Positions 1 to 12,139 of a DNA stretch of 64,000 bases are shown here, one piece after another. The translations under genes were made by a program, and so were the position numbers. Origin of the DNA: Chrysophaeum taylorii (taxonomy: Eukaryota; Sar; Pelagophyceae; Pelagomonadales; Pelagomonadaceae); the NCBI GenBank assembly GCA_029834535.1, contig JAQMWT010000498.1, forward strand, positions 1-64,000. The letters run 5' to 3'. The notes beneath the pieces were generated by a model, which worked only from the letters and a program-made list of their open reading frames with translations, ran no database searches and was not told the origin of the DNA. Numbering within the stretch: position 1 is the first letter of the stretch; each line of letters begins with the position of its first letter.

Positions 1-1955
1 TGCCATTCCTGATACCAGGGGCCATCCATCGGGCCAAAGCTAAACGGAGATCGGCAGCCCTATCGGTCTTCCATTCCAGGAAAACGCGATCGGTAATCGA
101 TTCCGATGATCTGCGTCCTTGTATGACCGAGATGCAAGCTGGTTAAGTCGTACTGAGCATCGGCGCGACTGGACTGTAACAACAGCAATGTTGATCCGCT
201 GCCGGCAATCTATTTATTGCCCCACATACCTGCTGTCGCTACCTGAGCCGAGGCGCACATGCTGCCGTCCTCTGCCTTAGATGAACCGAACTCAAACACT
301 GAATAACCGCTGGTTCCACTAACACCCGAGTTCGTACTGCGGATGAGATGGCTCTGCTGCTCGTAAGTCGTGCCTTTCTGCTACACTAGCGACATGCCTT
401 GCCATTCTTAAGCTGAAATCTATTTCCGTCAGCGCAAACTCAACTACGCGAGCCGAGTCACATCTGCCCCAGCATCGCCTTGTGCGGTTTCAGTTATGTG
501 TTCTGCCATAAGTAGCGATTGGGAACTGTGGGTTCAGTCGCGCAGTTGACACTGCTCCAGACATTCTATGTATAGTCTGTCTATCGGCGTCTATACCCAC
601 TCACGTTTTCGATGGTAAACGCGTCTATTTTTGATGACTGTGTGCCAGAGTCCATAGTGTCGCTAAGTTGCACACCAGGCAGCTGGAGCAGTTTTGTGCT
701 CTCGAAGTATTTCCGTTAAGTGCATTGTCAAATGCACGAGTGGACGCATCTAAATATTCCATAATGCCGCAGAGTAGAGCCAGCTAATTACACGCCATCA
801 ACATTGATATGATACGATGTTTGAAATAGGTGTACACGTTAAGCACGACCGTAAAAAACAGAGTACGCTCCTACGGCGTTTATGCGCTGACGCCGAAACA
901 TATGTCGAGGCTGGACTGGCGCGGTAACAGTCCACCCATAGGTTATGTGCATAAGCGCATACCATGAGCCAGGGACCCGCTCTGGGCCCATAATCAAGCA
1001 TTTAGTAAAGGTGGCGTAAGTCACTCTAAAAGTCTCATCCTGTTCATCGTAATGCTCCAAAGCCATTCACCTGGGAATGGTTCAGATGTTCTCGCATCTC
1101 AGAACATGACAGGTGGCATCTGCAGAACCACGAGCGTTGTAACGTAAGGTGCTAGGATCTTGGCGTTGGCATCACATGATGCAGCGCGGCGCACAACAAA
1201 CCGTAGGGATACTGCCTGACAGTATGTGCCAAAGAAGGCGGCGGGCGGCGCCACCGTGCTCTAACGATTGATAGCGGTAAGAGGTGTTGATTTTTCTGTA
1301 CATGGAAAGCATATGTATCGTCTGTTTGCAATATGCTGTAATTTACTGTTGCATTCCTAAACCGCCTATACATCAGACCATAAGGAGATGATGGTTCGTG
1401 ATAATCACTGCCGAGCACTCTGCGGTGACTGCACTAGAGTGGGCGCCTTCAAATCGTTTATCAGCGTCGGCTCCGTCCGTGGCTAACCTGCCGTTTTAAT
1501 GACTGTACATGTTAAAGGGCGGAGCGTGCCGCACCGATTCCACAGCTTAGATTATGGAATGAGAGCACAGCCGAGATAAGAGAAGAAAGACGTTGACTTG
1601 CGCCGATCCGCCGCGGTACGGCTCTAAACGCCGCCTAATCCGCCCATAGGCGGGTCCCTGTGGTGCCCGACGGTTGTGGCCAGCGCCTGGCCGTCCCCTA
1701 TAATCGGCTTGCGTCGCATGTCCTTCCTTCCTCACCCACTCCTTTCCGCTCTATGCCTGTAGCTGTCCGCCACCAGCCTTATGTAGCAAGTATGGTCAAG
1801 TAGGCTAAATCTCACTAAGCCGGAGAAGCTGCCTCATCTTTTCTGTGCCGCGCTTTCTAGCCCGGCTAATCTGGGCTGCTCCAATCATTCGCACGCTCTG
1901 TTTTTGTTTCTGAAGCTTCTTCAAACCCTTCGAGAACAATCGCATTTCATGCGGT
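1..1955. other. Gene-free stretch of balanced base composition
   Basis: No convincing gene is seen. All reading frames are short (under about 90 codons), carry no recognisable domain, and lack the strong third-position GC bias of the genes further right. No tandem repeat, tRNA or mobile-element motif was recognised. Base composition is close to even, whereas the genic part of the window is clearly GC-rich. It borders directly on the large (TTATC)n array. Confidence 0.6.
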
Positions 1956-2664
1956 TTATCTTATCTTATTCATTCATCTTATCTTATTCATTCATTCATT
2001 CATTCTGATTCATCTGGTCTTATCTATCTGTCTTATCTTTATCTTATTCATCTATCTTATCTTATCTTATTCGTCTTATCTTTTGGTCTTATCTTATCTT
2101 TATCTTATCTATCTTTATCTGGTCTATCTTTTATCTTATCTTATCTGGTCTTTTATCTTATCTGGTCTGTCTTTGTCTGGTCTTTTATTCATCTTATTCA
2201 TCTTATCTTATCTTTTTATTTTATCTTATCTTTATCTTATCTTATTCATCTTATCTTACCCTTATCTGTCTATCTTTATCTTATTCATTCATCTTATCTT
2301 ATTCATCTATCTTTATCTATCTTATCTGCCTATCTATCTTATCTATCTATCTTTTATCTTATCTTTATCTTATCTATCTATCTTTTATCTTATCTATCTT
2401 ATCTATCTATCTGGCCTGTCTATCTTATCTTATCTTATTCATTTTATCTGGTCTTTTATCTGGCCCGGCCTGGTCTATCTATTCATATCTGTCTTGTCTT
2501 ATCTTATTTTATCTTATCTGTCTATCTTATTCATCTTTTATCTTATCTATCTTTATCTGGTCTTATTCATCTGTCTTATTCATCTATCTTATCTGGTCTT
2601 ATCTGGTCTATCTTTGGCCCGTCTTTTGGTCTGTCTATCTTTATCTGGTCTTTTATCTTTATCT

Positions 2665-2695
<31 letters not shown>

Positions 2696-3992
2696 TCTAT
2701 CTGTCTATCTGGTCTTATCTTTATCTTATCTTATCTTATCTTATCTTATTCATCTTATCTTGGCCCGTCTATCTTTTATCTTATCTATCTATCTTATCTG
2801 GTCTTTATTCATTCTTATCTGGTCTTATCTTCATCTTCTATCTTATTCCTTATCTTATCTGGTCTTTTTATTCATCTGGTCTAGTCGGCCTATCTGGTCT
2901 ATCTTATCTTATCTTATTTTTATCTTTGACCTTATCTTATCTGGTGAGGTCTATCTTATTCATTCTTGGCTTATCTTATCTTATCTTATCTTATCTATCT
3001 ATCTATCTGTCTTATCTTATTCATCTTATCTTATCTTATCTCATTCATCTTATCTTATCTTATCTGTCTATCTTATCTTATCTGTCTATCTTATTCATTC
3101 TTATCTTATCTCATCTATCTTATTCATCTTTTGGTCTATCTTATCTTATTCATTCATCTATCTTATCTTATCTTTTATCTATTTTATTCATCTTATCTTA
3201 TCTATCTTATTTATCTTATCTTATCTTATCTTATCTGTTTATCTATCTTATCTTATCTTATCTACATCTATCTATCTATCTATCTTATCTATATTATTTT
3301 ATCTTATCTTATTCAGTCTTATCTTATCTTATTCATCTTTATCTTATCTATCTTATCTTATCATCTTGGTCTATCTTTATCTGTGTCTATCTTTTATCTT
3401 TATCTTACCCTTGTCTATCTTATCTATTCATTCATCTTTATCTTATCTGTCTTTATCTTATCTTATCTTTATCTTTATCTTAATCTATCTAGTCTGTCTT
3501 ATTCTTATCTTATCTTATCTTATTCATCTATCTTTATCCTATCTTGGTCTGTCTATCTTATTTATCTTATCTATCTATCTTTTATCTTATCTATCTATCT
3601 GGCTTATTCTGTCTTATCTTATCTTATCTTTATCTTTATCTATCTTACCTCTTATCTTTTATCTTATCTTTTATCTATCTACTTATTCATCTTATCTTAT
3701 CTTATCTTATCTTATCTTATCTGTCTATTCATCTATCTATCTATCTTATTCATCTATTCATCTATCTTATCTTATCTTATCTATCTGGTCTTTTATCTTA
3801 TCTTATTCATTTTATCTTATCTTATTCATCTGTCTATCTTATCTTATCTTATCTTTTTATCTTATCTTATCTTATCTTATCTTTATCTTATTCTTTATCT
3901 TCTTATCTCATTCATCTATCTTATCTTATCTTATTTATCTTATCTTATCTTATCTTATCTTATCTTATCTTATCTTTATCTATTCTTTATCT

Positions 3993-4023
<31 letters not shown>

Positions 4024-4742
4024 TCTATCTTTATCTTTTATCTTTGTCCTTTTGTCTATCTTATCTATTATCTTTATCTATCTTATCTTATCTTATCTAT
4101 CTTTCTTATTCATCTTATCTTATTCATTTATCTTATCTTCTATCTTATCTATCTTATCTTATCTTATCTTTATCTATCTTTATCTTATCTGTCTCTATTC
4201 TTATCTTATTCATCTTATCTTATCATTCATTCATCTTATCTTATCTATCTATCTTATTCATCTTATCTTATCTTTATCTTATCTATTATCTTTATCTAAT
4301 CTTATCTATCTATCTATCTTATCTTATCTTATTCATCTTATCTTATCTATCTTATCTTATCTTATCTTATTTATCTTATCTTATTCATTCGTCTATCTTT
4401 TTATCTTATCTTATCTTATCTTATCTTATCTTATCTCATCTTATTCATCTTATTATCTATCTTATTCATCTTTTATCTTATTCATCTTATCTTATTCGTC
4501 TTATCTTATCTTATCTTATCTTATCTTATCTTATCTTATCTTATCTTATCTTATCTTATCTTATCTTATCTTATCTTATCTTATCTTATCTTATCTTATC
4601 TTATCTTATCTTATCTTATCTTATCTTATCTTATCTTATCTTATCTTATCTTTATCTTATCTTATCTTATCTTTTCTTATCTTATCTTATCTTATCTTAT
4701 CTTATCTTATTCATCTTTTATCTTATCTATCTTATCTTTTAT

Positions 4743-4779
<37 letters not shown>

Positions 4780-5065
4780 TCTTATCTTTATCTTATCTAT
4801 CTTATCTTTATCTTATCTTTATCTTATCTTATCTTATCTTATCTTATCTTACTATCTATCTTATCTTATCTTATCTATCTTATCTATCTATCTTATCTTA
4901 TCTTATCTTATCTTCTTATCTTATCTTATCTTATTTATCTTTATTCTTCATTTATCTTATCTTATCTATCTATCTTATCTTATCTATCTTATTTATCTTT
5001 TAATCTTATCTTATCTTATCTTATCTTATCTTATCTTTTCTTATCTTATCTTATCTTATCTTTAT

Positions 5066-5097
<32 letters not shown>

Positions 5098-5960
5098 TTA
5101 TCTTATCTTATCTTATCTTATCTTTTATCTTTTATTCATCTTATCTTTTATCTATCTTTATTCATCTTTTATCTTATCTTATCTTATCTATCTTATCTTA
5201 TCTTATCTTATCTTTATCTATCTTTTATCTTATCTTATCTATCTTATCTTATCTTTTATCTACTTATCTATCTATCTATCTATTTATCTTATTCTTATCT
5301 TATCTTATCTTATTTATCTTATCTTATCTTCATCTTATCTCATCTTATCTTATCTTATCTTATCTTATCTTATTTATCTTATCTTATCTTATTCATCTTA
5401 TCTTATCTTATCTTATCTTATTCTTATTTATCTTATCTTATCTTATCTTATCTTATCTTTTATCTTATCTTATCTTATCTTATCTTATCTTATCTTATCT
5501 TTATCTTATCTTATCTATCTTCTATCTTATCTTATCTTATCTTTATCTTATCTTATCTTATCTCTATCTTATCTTATCTATCTTTATTTATCTTATCTTA
5601 TCTTATTTATCTTTTATCTTATCTTTATCTTATCTTATCTTATTCTTATCTTATCTTATCTTATCTTATCTTATCTTATTCATCTTTTTATCTTATCTTA
5701 TCTTATTCATTCGATCTTATCTTATCTATCTCTTATCTTATCTATCTTATCTTATCTATCTTTATCTTATCTTATCTTATCTATCTTATCTTATCTTTAT
5801 CTTATCTTATCTTATCTTATCTTATTCTTATCTTATCTTATCTTATCTTATCTTATCTTTATCTTATCTATCTTATCTTATCTTTTATCTTATCTTATCT
5901 TATCTTTATCTTATTCATCTTATCTTATCTTATCTTATCTTTATTCTTATCTTATCTTAT

Positions 5961-5991
<31 letters not shown>

Positions 5992-6075
5992 TATCTTATC
6001 TTATCTTATCTTATCTTATCTTATCTTATCTTATCTTATCTTATCTTATCTTATCTTATCTTATCTTATCTTATC
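1956..6075. repeat. 4.1-kb (TTATC)n pentanucleotide satellite
   Basis: The array is built from TTATC units (GATAA on the other strand). The left two thirds are mixed with 4-bp TCTA steps and TTCAT, TGGTC and TGTC variants. Two stretches are almost perfect, near 4497-4655 and 5955-6075. Because pure 5-bp runs lack stops, frames of more than 1,000 codons arise that read as endless Leu-Ser-Tyr-Ile; these are artefacts and not genes. The variant-rich left and homogeneous right resemble an array that has expanded recently on one side. A structural role (centromere, subtelomere) is possible but not shown. Confidence 0.95.
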
Positions 6076-6279
6076 GCGAGGAAAAAAACGGAAGACGTCC
6101 GATGTCTTGCGTCCTATAGCACGCGCAGTATATAGGTAACTTCTATTTCTAGCAAGAAGAAAATACGGAAGAGCACCGCGAGAAAAAAACGGAAGACGTC
6201 CGATGTCTTGCGTCCTATAGCACGCGCAGTATATAGGTAACTTCTATTTCTAGCAAGAAGAAAATACGGAAGAGCACCG
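6076..6279. repeat. Tandem duplication of a 102-bp unit
   Basis: Two head-to-tail copies, 6076-6177 and 6178-6279, are identical apart from one base in an A-run. Each has an A-rich start, the near-palindrome GACGTCCGATGTC, TATATA, and an A-rich AAGAAGAAAATACGG segment. The pair sits exactly at the right edge of the TTATC array, so it may mark the array border or a recombination joint. No coding potential is seen. Confidence 0.9.
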
Positions 6280-6883
6280 TTACACACGGGACGCAGACGC
6301 GATGCCATCGCCTACGCGCGCAGACGAACCTTGACCTCAAAGCGCTTCTGATCTTGAGCCCTGTATTATACATTTCAAGCAAAGGCCCTGCCCGCCGGGC
6401 CACTAATAATTATGTGGCCTGCTCATGACTGTCTTTCGTCGTCGTACTGTATACGCCGAGAAACAAACACAGAAGAACAATTAATTACTTGCCTATTAGC
6501 ATCATCACAATCATCACCATCTATTGAGCTCCCAAAACCATAGTCGCGATAGCGAATCGCTGTCTCATCAAACGCAGGAAGTGGTCTGCTGCGTCGCGAA
6601 GCAAAGTCGACTCTCGGCATGTTCCCTTACCTAAAAACACGAGATAATATCTCTAAATCTCCCCAATGGTCCTGCAGGTGCCCGCAGCAAGGCTCTCAGC
6701 AAAACGGGAGGCAAGTAGTAATAAGGACGTTGTTGTTATGGAAGACGGACTCACGCACAAAAAGAACAAGAGTGGCGTAAAGGAGACAACAAAGCCGTGT
6801 TTTTTTTTTTCGGCCGCGCGGCACGGGAATCTATGACCTACCCATCCATCCACGGTCTCTCTCTTCTCTCTCTCTCTTCTCTC
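6280..6883. other. Intergenic stretch, 3' side of the MBD-bromodomain gene
   Basis: No gene is recognised. The right end (about 6855-6883) is a CT-rich run directly behind the stop codon of the neighbouring minus-strand gene, so it is probably its 3' untranslated region. A T-run is present near 6800. Confidence 0.5.
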
Positions 6884-7736
6884 TTAGGCGAGGCCGAGGT
6901 TCTGAAGGAAGGCGTTGTTGCCTAAAAAGAAGAGGTGAGCACGAAGTATAATAAAGACGGAACTTACGTCGAATGTTCTCTTCCCGTTGATGCTCGTACT
7001 CGGACATGACCTGCAAAAGAGAGGATCGGTCGGATCGGTCGGATCGGTCGGATCGGTCGGACCGGTCGGACCGGTCGGATCGGTCGGACCGGTCGCAAAG
7101 AAAAAACTTACGCGTTCGACGACCTGGGGCTCCTCCCTCGCGCGCGTTCGGCGCTCGACAACTGGCGGGGTGTTCTTCTTGTAGAGGTGGGCCGCCACGT
7201 AGCCCTCGGGGATGCCGGCGAAGTCGTCGACGACTTGGACGACGTGGCCGGTTTGCACGAGGGTCGCGAGGACGTAAGCGAGCGCGGGTCTCGCGAGCGG
7301 AGCTCGTATCTGCCACCGGTGGTCGACGACGGCGCCGAGGTAGGGCTCGGCCCCGAGAAATGCCTCTTCGTGCTGCGTCTCCAAGTAGCGCTGCTCGAGG
7401 TCGACGCGTCCGTAGAAAATCGTCTGGTCGAGGTCCTCGCCGACGAGGTAACGAGTTGCCTTGCGCGAGCCGCGGATCGTCTCGAGCCGGAGCTGGATGC
7501 CGGGGGGGTGCGCGAACTGGTCGGCAATGTGGAGCTTTGGGATGGCTGCGTATATTTGATCAAAGGTGAAGGCCTTCTCGACGCCGTGTTTCGCGGCGGC
7601 GGCTGGATTTTTCTTCATATTTTTCCTCGAGGACCGGCCAACGTGCTCGACCTCCTCGTCCTCGTAGTCGTCGTCCTCTTCCTCTTCGTCCTCGCGCGCC
7701 GGGGCGGCGTCCTCGAAGTCCTCGTCGTCCACATCA

Positions 7737-7776
<40 letters not shown>

Positions 7777-10700
7777 ACTTTGCCTTCTTGGGCGGCGGCG
7801 GCGGCGGCGGCGGCGGTCGTCGTCGTTGCTTGAGAGGACGGGCTTTGACAGCAGCGACGTCGGGGCCGAGGAGGGAGGTGGCCATGCCGAGGAGTCTCCG
7901 GGCGTCCTTGGCGACGTGGGCGCGGGAGGGTTCGCCCGCGTTGTAACGGATCGCGTTCTCGTAGGTAAGCCGGAGGTCGGCGTAGACGGCGGCGAGTACG
8001 CGCGCGGCGCGATTTTCGTCGTCGTCGTCGGAGGACAAGTCGATCTCCGACTTGAGGTGGTCGTCGTCGTCGTAGGCGACCCCTCGGAGCTTCTTCGCGA
8101 TGGTCCCGAGGTCCATCGGGTTCGGGACGATCTCGCGGTAGTCTTCCAAGCCGAGGGCCTCGGCGTCGACGGGAAAACCGAAATAGCCGTTCGCGTCCGC
8201 CTTGGTGAGCTTTTGGAGGACTTTCTCGCAGAGGTGGACGGCCTTTGTCGCGGCGGGAAACCGCACCCTCTCGGTGCGGAGGTCGAGCCACTCCGAGGTG
8301 TCGTCCTCCGGGTAGAGGACGAGGTGCCTCGCGCCGTAGCGCGACGGGAGGGCGCCCGGGTCGGGCGGCTCGACGCCGACGATTTTGCCGTCGTACATGT
8401 ATTGGTAATCCTCTTCCGGCCAGTACACCTGGACCTTGGCGTCCATCAAAGGGTCGGGCCTCCCAGAGAGCTCGGGCCACAATACCTCGGGTTGGGCGAC
8501 CTTGGCGACGGCGCGGGCGACCTCGACGGCGTTCGCGAACGTCCGAGTCTCGCCGTCGTCGAGCTGCGCGACCCAACGAGAGTCCTGGTCTTTCTCGGCG
8601 ACGACGCCCAGCACGCCGCCGACCTCGAGGCGCCGGCCGACCAGTCCCGCATCCTTCTCGACGTCCGGCCGCTCGGTAAGGAGCTCGAGGACGAGAGACC
8701 GCAAGGCGGCGCACGCGCGAAAATGGCGGCCCTTTTTCGGGTCCTCATTTTTTCGGTGGAGGAGGAAGGCGTCGACGTCGCCCGAAAGGTCGGCGTACTC
8801 CCTCCGCGCCTTGTGGCTCTTCATGAGCGAGGCGAGGCCGTCCCTCACCGCTTTCGAGGGCGCCTCCTCGAGGGCCTGGCACCGCCTCGACTCGGGCTTG
8901 GCGGCCTCGGCGCGCGCCGCCCGTTCGGCGACCGCGGGCCAGTCGACAGGGCTCGAGAAGGACACGAGCGCCTCGTGGACCACGTCGCTCGAGGTTTTGG
9001 GTTTGTCGGAGAAGTCGATGTTCCGGGCGGCGGTGCGCCGCGGCCGGCTCGCGCCCGCCTCCGGTTCCGCGCGCGGGCGCCTCGAGGATGATCTCAAAAC
9101 AGAAGAAGACGAGTCCTCGTAGAGCTCGCCGAGCTTGCTTCGGAATAACTCCTCCTCGGGCTCGTCGGCCAAGAGCCGCGCTACGTCGACTGCCTCGACT
9201 CTCGCGGCGGCCTCGTCGATCGCGAGACGCGCGGCGACCAAGTCCGTCGCGCCCGCGTCCAGACAAGCAGCGCGCGCGGCGTCGCGGATCTTCCGTGCCG
9301 CATCCAAGGAAGCAGCGTCGAAGTCGCGTCGCGACGCGCGCGCGCGCTCCTCGTACGCCTCGCGCTCCGAATCGCTCAGCGCGTTCCAGAGGCGAGCGAC
9401 CTCGTTCGAGACGGCCGTCGCGTCCAGAACGCGACATCGCCGCAGTTCCTTGGACGGGTACGTTTTCTGCCCGAACTCAAACTCCTCGACGCGGAGAATC
9501 TTAACCTCGCCCGTCGTCGCGTCGACGCCCCGACGCAGCTCGGGATTCTCTTCGAAAAACCTCGCCACGTCCGGCCGCGACCGCAGGCTCTTCGACCCGT
9601 CGGGAGGGTAGTAGTAGCTGTCCGTCTTTTCCGAGCTCCGGCGTTGCTTGAGCTCGCGGTGCCACCCGCGCGCGGGATCGTGGTTGATGAAATCCGCCTC
9701 GCCCATCACCTTTGCCAGCGCGACCGGCTTGGCATCCTCGACGTGGATAGCGCGCGCCGTCTTTGGCTTAGCGAGCGGGACCTCCTCGAACGACGCCTCC
9801 TCGGCCGCGCGCCGCGCGACGCCCGCCAGCGAGTCGTCGTCCCCCCCTCCTCCAAGGGGAGGAGGAGGCCTCTGCTCGTCGTCCCCCTTATCATCATCAT
9901 CATAATCTTCGAGCACGTTCGCAGCAATCGACGGCGCCTTGTCGTCGTCGTCGTCGTCGTCTCTGCGAAGCGGGCCGACCGTGACGCGGGCTCCGCGACG
10001 CCGCGCGCGCCACGACGGCCACCGCGACGACTCCCTCGCGACGGCGGCGTCGTAAACGGATGTCCGCGCCGCCGCGTCCCGCTTCTTGCTCGCCTCCCCC
10101 TTGGAAACGTCGGCGGCACCACCAACACCGGCGGCTGCCGTCTTCTCCTCCTCCGTGGCGAGCGCGACCGCGCCGTCGCGCCACGAAAGCTCGTTCGCGT
10201 TCGCCAATTCCCGCAAAACGCCCTCGACCCGCGAGACGGCCACCTTCCCCGCGAGGTCCTCGACCAAGTCCTCCAAGTCCTCGTCGTCCGACTCGCGCGC
10301 CGCCTCGTTCAAGAGCTGCGCGGCCGTCCCGTCCGCCCCGAGCTCGCGCCACCGCGTCGCGACCGCCTTTGGTTTCGCCCACTTGACGCCGTCCATCGCG
10401 ATCTCCTGGACCGCGCGGAGCGCCAACGCGCGCTGCACGTGCCGTCGCCGCTCGGCCCGTCGTACGCTCTCGCCCGCTGTCTTGGCCTCGAAAAAACCTC
10501 TCGCCATCGCCTTCTCGGCCGCCGCGCGCCGCGGCACCACCTTCCAAGCGGCCGCCCCGTCGTCCTCCTCGTCTCGCAGCTCGCGGTGCTGCTTTTTCGC
10601 AGGCTCCTCGGACTCCTCGTCGTTCTTCCGCTTCTTCTCGACCGCCAGCGACTCCTCGACCTCGAGCTTTTCGAGGTCCTCGATTTCGCCCTCGAGCTCC

Positions 10701-10897
10701 CCCTCGATGTACTCGACCCGCCACAGCGCGGCCAGCCGCCCCTTGGAGTCGCGAAAATCAGACTCGTGTTTGTCGAGCCACCCGACCACCTTCCCGCGAT
10801 TCACCAGCCCCGAGTCGACCGTCTTCCGGACGATCTCGCGACCCAGATACACGTTGCCCTCGGTCCGCCACTCGGCGGGGCCCTGCCGCCGCCCCAT
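6884..10897 (-). CDS. MBD- and bromodomain-containing chromatin protein, 3 exons
   Basis: Predicted nuclear chromatin reader. Exons are 10897-7112, 7010-6968 and 6921-6884; both introns (101 and 46 nt) have GT-AG ends, giving 1,288 residues. Order: a Tudor/PTM-like module (about 10-85, ending in an acidic ELEGEIEDLE stretch), a charged region, a methyl-CpG-binding-like domain (about 405-465: GWHRELKQR, then SYYYPPDGSKSLRS), an HMG-box-like piece (about 495-526), a Tudor-like piece (about 820-880), a bromodomain with an acidic insertion (about 885-1015: YFGFPVD, VPNPMDLGTI, YNAGEPS), a poly-Asp tract, and a new C-terminus ending REENIRRNNAFLQNLGL, a tail type seen in algal and plant proteins. 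That tail appears only after splicing, which supports the introns. The first module recurs in the DDT gene at 20787. It shares a 119-bp upstream region with TRAP-gamma. The exact family is not certain. Confidence 0.88.
7024..7095. repeat. 9-bp minisatellite inside an intron
   Basis: About eight tandem copies of a GATCGGTCG/GACCGGTCG unit fill most of the 101-nt second-last intron of the MBD-bromodomain gene. The two introns together are 147 nt and open in the host frame, so retention of both would insert a Thr-Asp-Pro-rich repeat without shifting the frame. Confidence 0.9.
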
Positions 10898-11016
10898 CTC
10901 TTCTTTATTGCATCAAACGCAATACTAAACCCATTTTTTTTTCGAGCTTACCCTCTCTTTTTGTTGTGAAGAACTGTTGTTTGCTTGTGGTCGCCGACAG
11001 ACAGACAGACAACATC
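10898..11016. promoter_or_regulatory. Divergent promoter, MBD-bromodomain gene / TRAP-gamma
   Basis: Only 119 bp separate the two start codons, so both 5' UTRs and any core promoters must lie here. The stretch holds a T-run and a short (CAGA)n run just before the TRAP-gamma ATG. No clear TATA box was seen. Confidence 0.6.
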
Positions 11017-11550
11017 ATGGGCAAGGCCGATTTCTTCTTCGACCAAATGCTCAAAGAAAACTCGGTCCAGGGCCGCACCAAGACGACGGCGCACCACTGG
11101 GGCCTCTTCGCGGCAAGCGGCCTCTTGATGGTGACGATGCCCGCCTACATCTACGTCTCACCCATGTTCGACATTCCCGTTTTGGAGGGCGCCTCGCAAT
11201 TCCTCGGCGTCGGGCTCCTCGGGGGCATGCTGCTGAGCTGGGCCTACCGATCCGTCTCGTTGCAACGGCAAATTAACTGGCTCGCCACCACGCCCCCCCC
11301 AAAGGCCAACGAAAAGGTGGCTAAGAAGGAGCGCGAGGAGGCCATGGCCGCTCACGAAAAGAAGGCGGCCGACGTCTGCTGCGCCTACGCCCTCTGCACG
11401 GTCAACATTTCCTTCGTCCTCTTGTGGTTGTTGACGGCCTTCTACGCCCTCCCAAAATTTTCCACTGACGTCTCCTCCAAGCTAAACCACCTCCTGAGTG
11501 TCCTCGGCCCCTCCCTCCTCCTCGCATTCAAGGCGACGGCGGCCTTTTGA
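11017..11550 (+). CDS. SSR3: Translocon-associated protein subunit gamma (TRAP-gamma)
   Basis: 177 residues, close to the usual 185. TRAP-gamma is the multi-spanning subunit of the ER translocon-associated complex that helps some secretory proteins enter the Sec61 channel. The start MGKADFFFDQ is chosen because homology begins there; upstream codons in frame have no ATG. Visible are four hydrophobic segments in two pairs (about 29-48, 54-75, 122-143 and 153-175), separated by a charged cytosolic loop (KANEKVAKKEREE). No intron. The beta subunit of the same complex is encoded at 35752-36306. Confidence 0.92.
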   Translation: MGKADFFFDQMLKENSVQGRTKTTAHHWGLFAASGLLMVTMPAYIYVSPMFDIPVLEGASQFLGVGLLGGMLLSWAYRSVSLQRQINWLATTPPPKANEKVAKKEREEAMAAHEKKAADVCCAYALCTVNISFVLLWLLTAFYALPKFSTDVSSKLNHLLSVLGPSLLLAFKATAAF

Positions 11551-11669
11551 TTGATGGTCGGTGGCGGGGGAGTAGCTCTGGCAATACCTAGTGCACCCAC
11601 CCCAGTAAAAACCGGGGAGAAGGAAGGAGGAGTGCGGCGGGTGTGTTTTAAACTTGATGGCGTTTTTGT

Positions 11670-12130
11670 CCTTATTACTACCAATCGGCAGATGTTTGTC
11701 TGTTTGTTTGTCTTTAAAGGTCGACTGTTTGTCTTTAAAGGTCGACTGCTAAGAGGGGTGTGTGTGTGAGGGGCATGAAGGATGTGGGTGGTTTTGTGGG
11801 GTAGGAGGGATGTGCCTGGCGGGCGACTGTTTGTCTTTAAATGTCGACTGCTAAGAGGGGGGTGTGTGTGGGGAGCATGAAGGATGTGGGTGGGTTTGTG
11901 GGGTACGAGGGATGTGCCTGACGGGCGGAGATAATTTGTCTTTAAATGTCGACCGCTGAGAGGGGGGTGTGTGTGGGGGGCATGAAGGATGTGGGTACGT
12001 TTGTGGCGTCGGCGACGGTTTGTCTTTAAATGTCGACTGCGAAGACGGGGTGTGTGGGGGGGGGGGGGGCATGAAGGATGTGGGTGGGTTTGTGGGGTAT
12101 GAGGGGTGTGCCTGACGGGCGGAGATAAGT
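11670..12130. repeat. Minisatellite of about 100-110 bp units in a mobile-element tail
   Basis: Four imperfect tandem units, each with GTCTTTAAATGTCGACTGC, an AAGAGGGG/GTGTGTG run, GGCATGAAGGATGTGGGTGGG and a GTGCCTGACGGGCGGAGATAA-like end. The left edge carries a terminal sequence (ACTACCAATCGGCAGATG, then GTTTGTCTGT steps) that matches, in reverse complement, the right ends of the copies at 12955-14006, 14008-15140 and 43444-44648. Single units occur at 33614, 41885 and 44490. Copy number therefore varies between element copies. Confidence 0.85.
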
Positions 12131-12139
12131 ACGCGAGAC

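Noticed and set aside
2083-6139. Very long open frames rich in Leu, Ser, Tyr and Ile
   Set aside because: They are read from the TTATC satellite, which has few stops in any frame; composition is purely the repeat.
7187-10969. Long plus-strand frames opposite the MBD-bromodomain gene
   Set aside because: Antisense shadows of the real gene, rich in Val and Arg with no family match.
11684-12130. CRISPR array
   Set aside because: The repeats are long, contiguous and without unique spacers, and the genome is eukaryotic.
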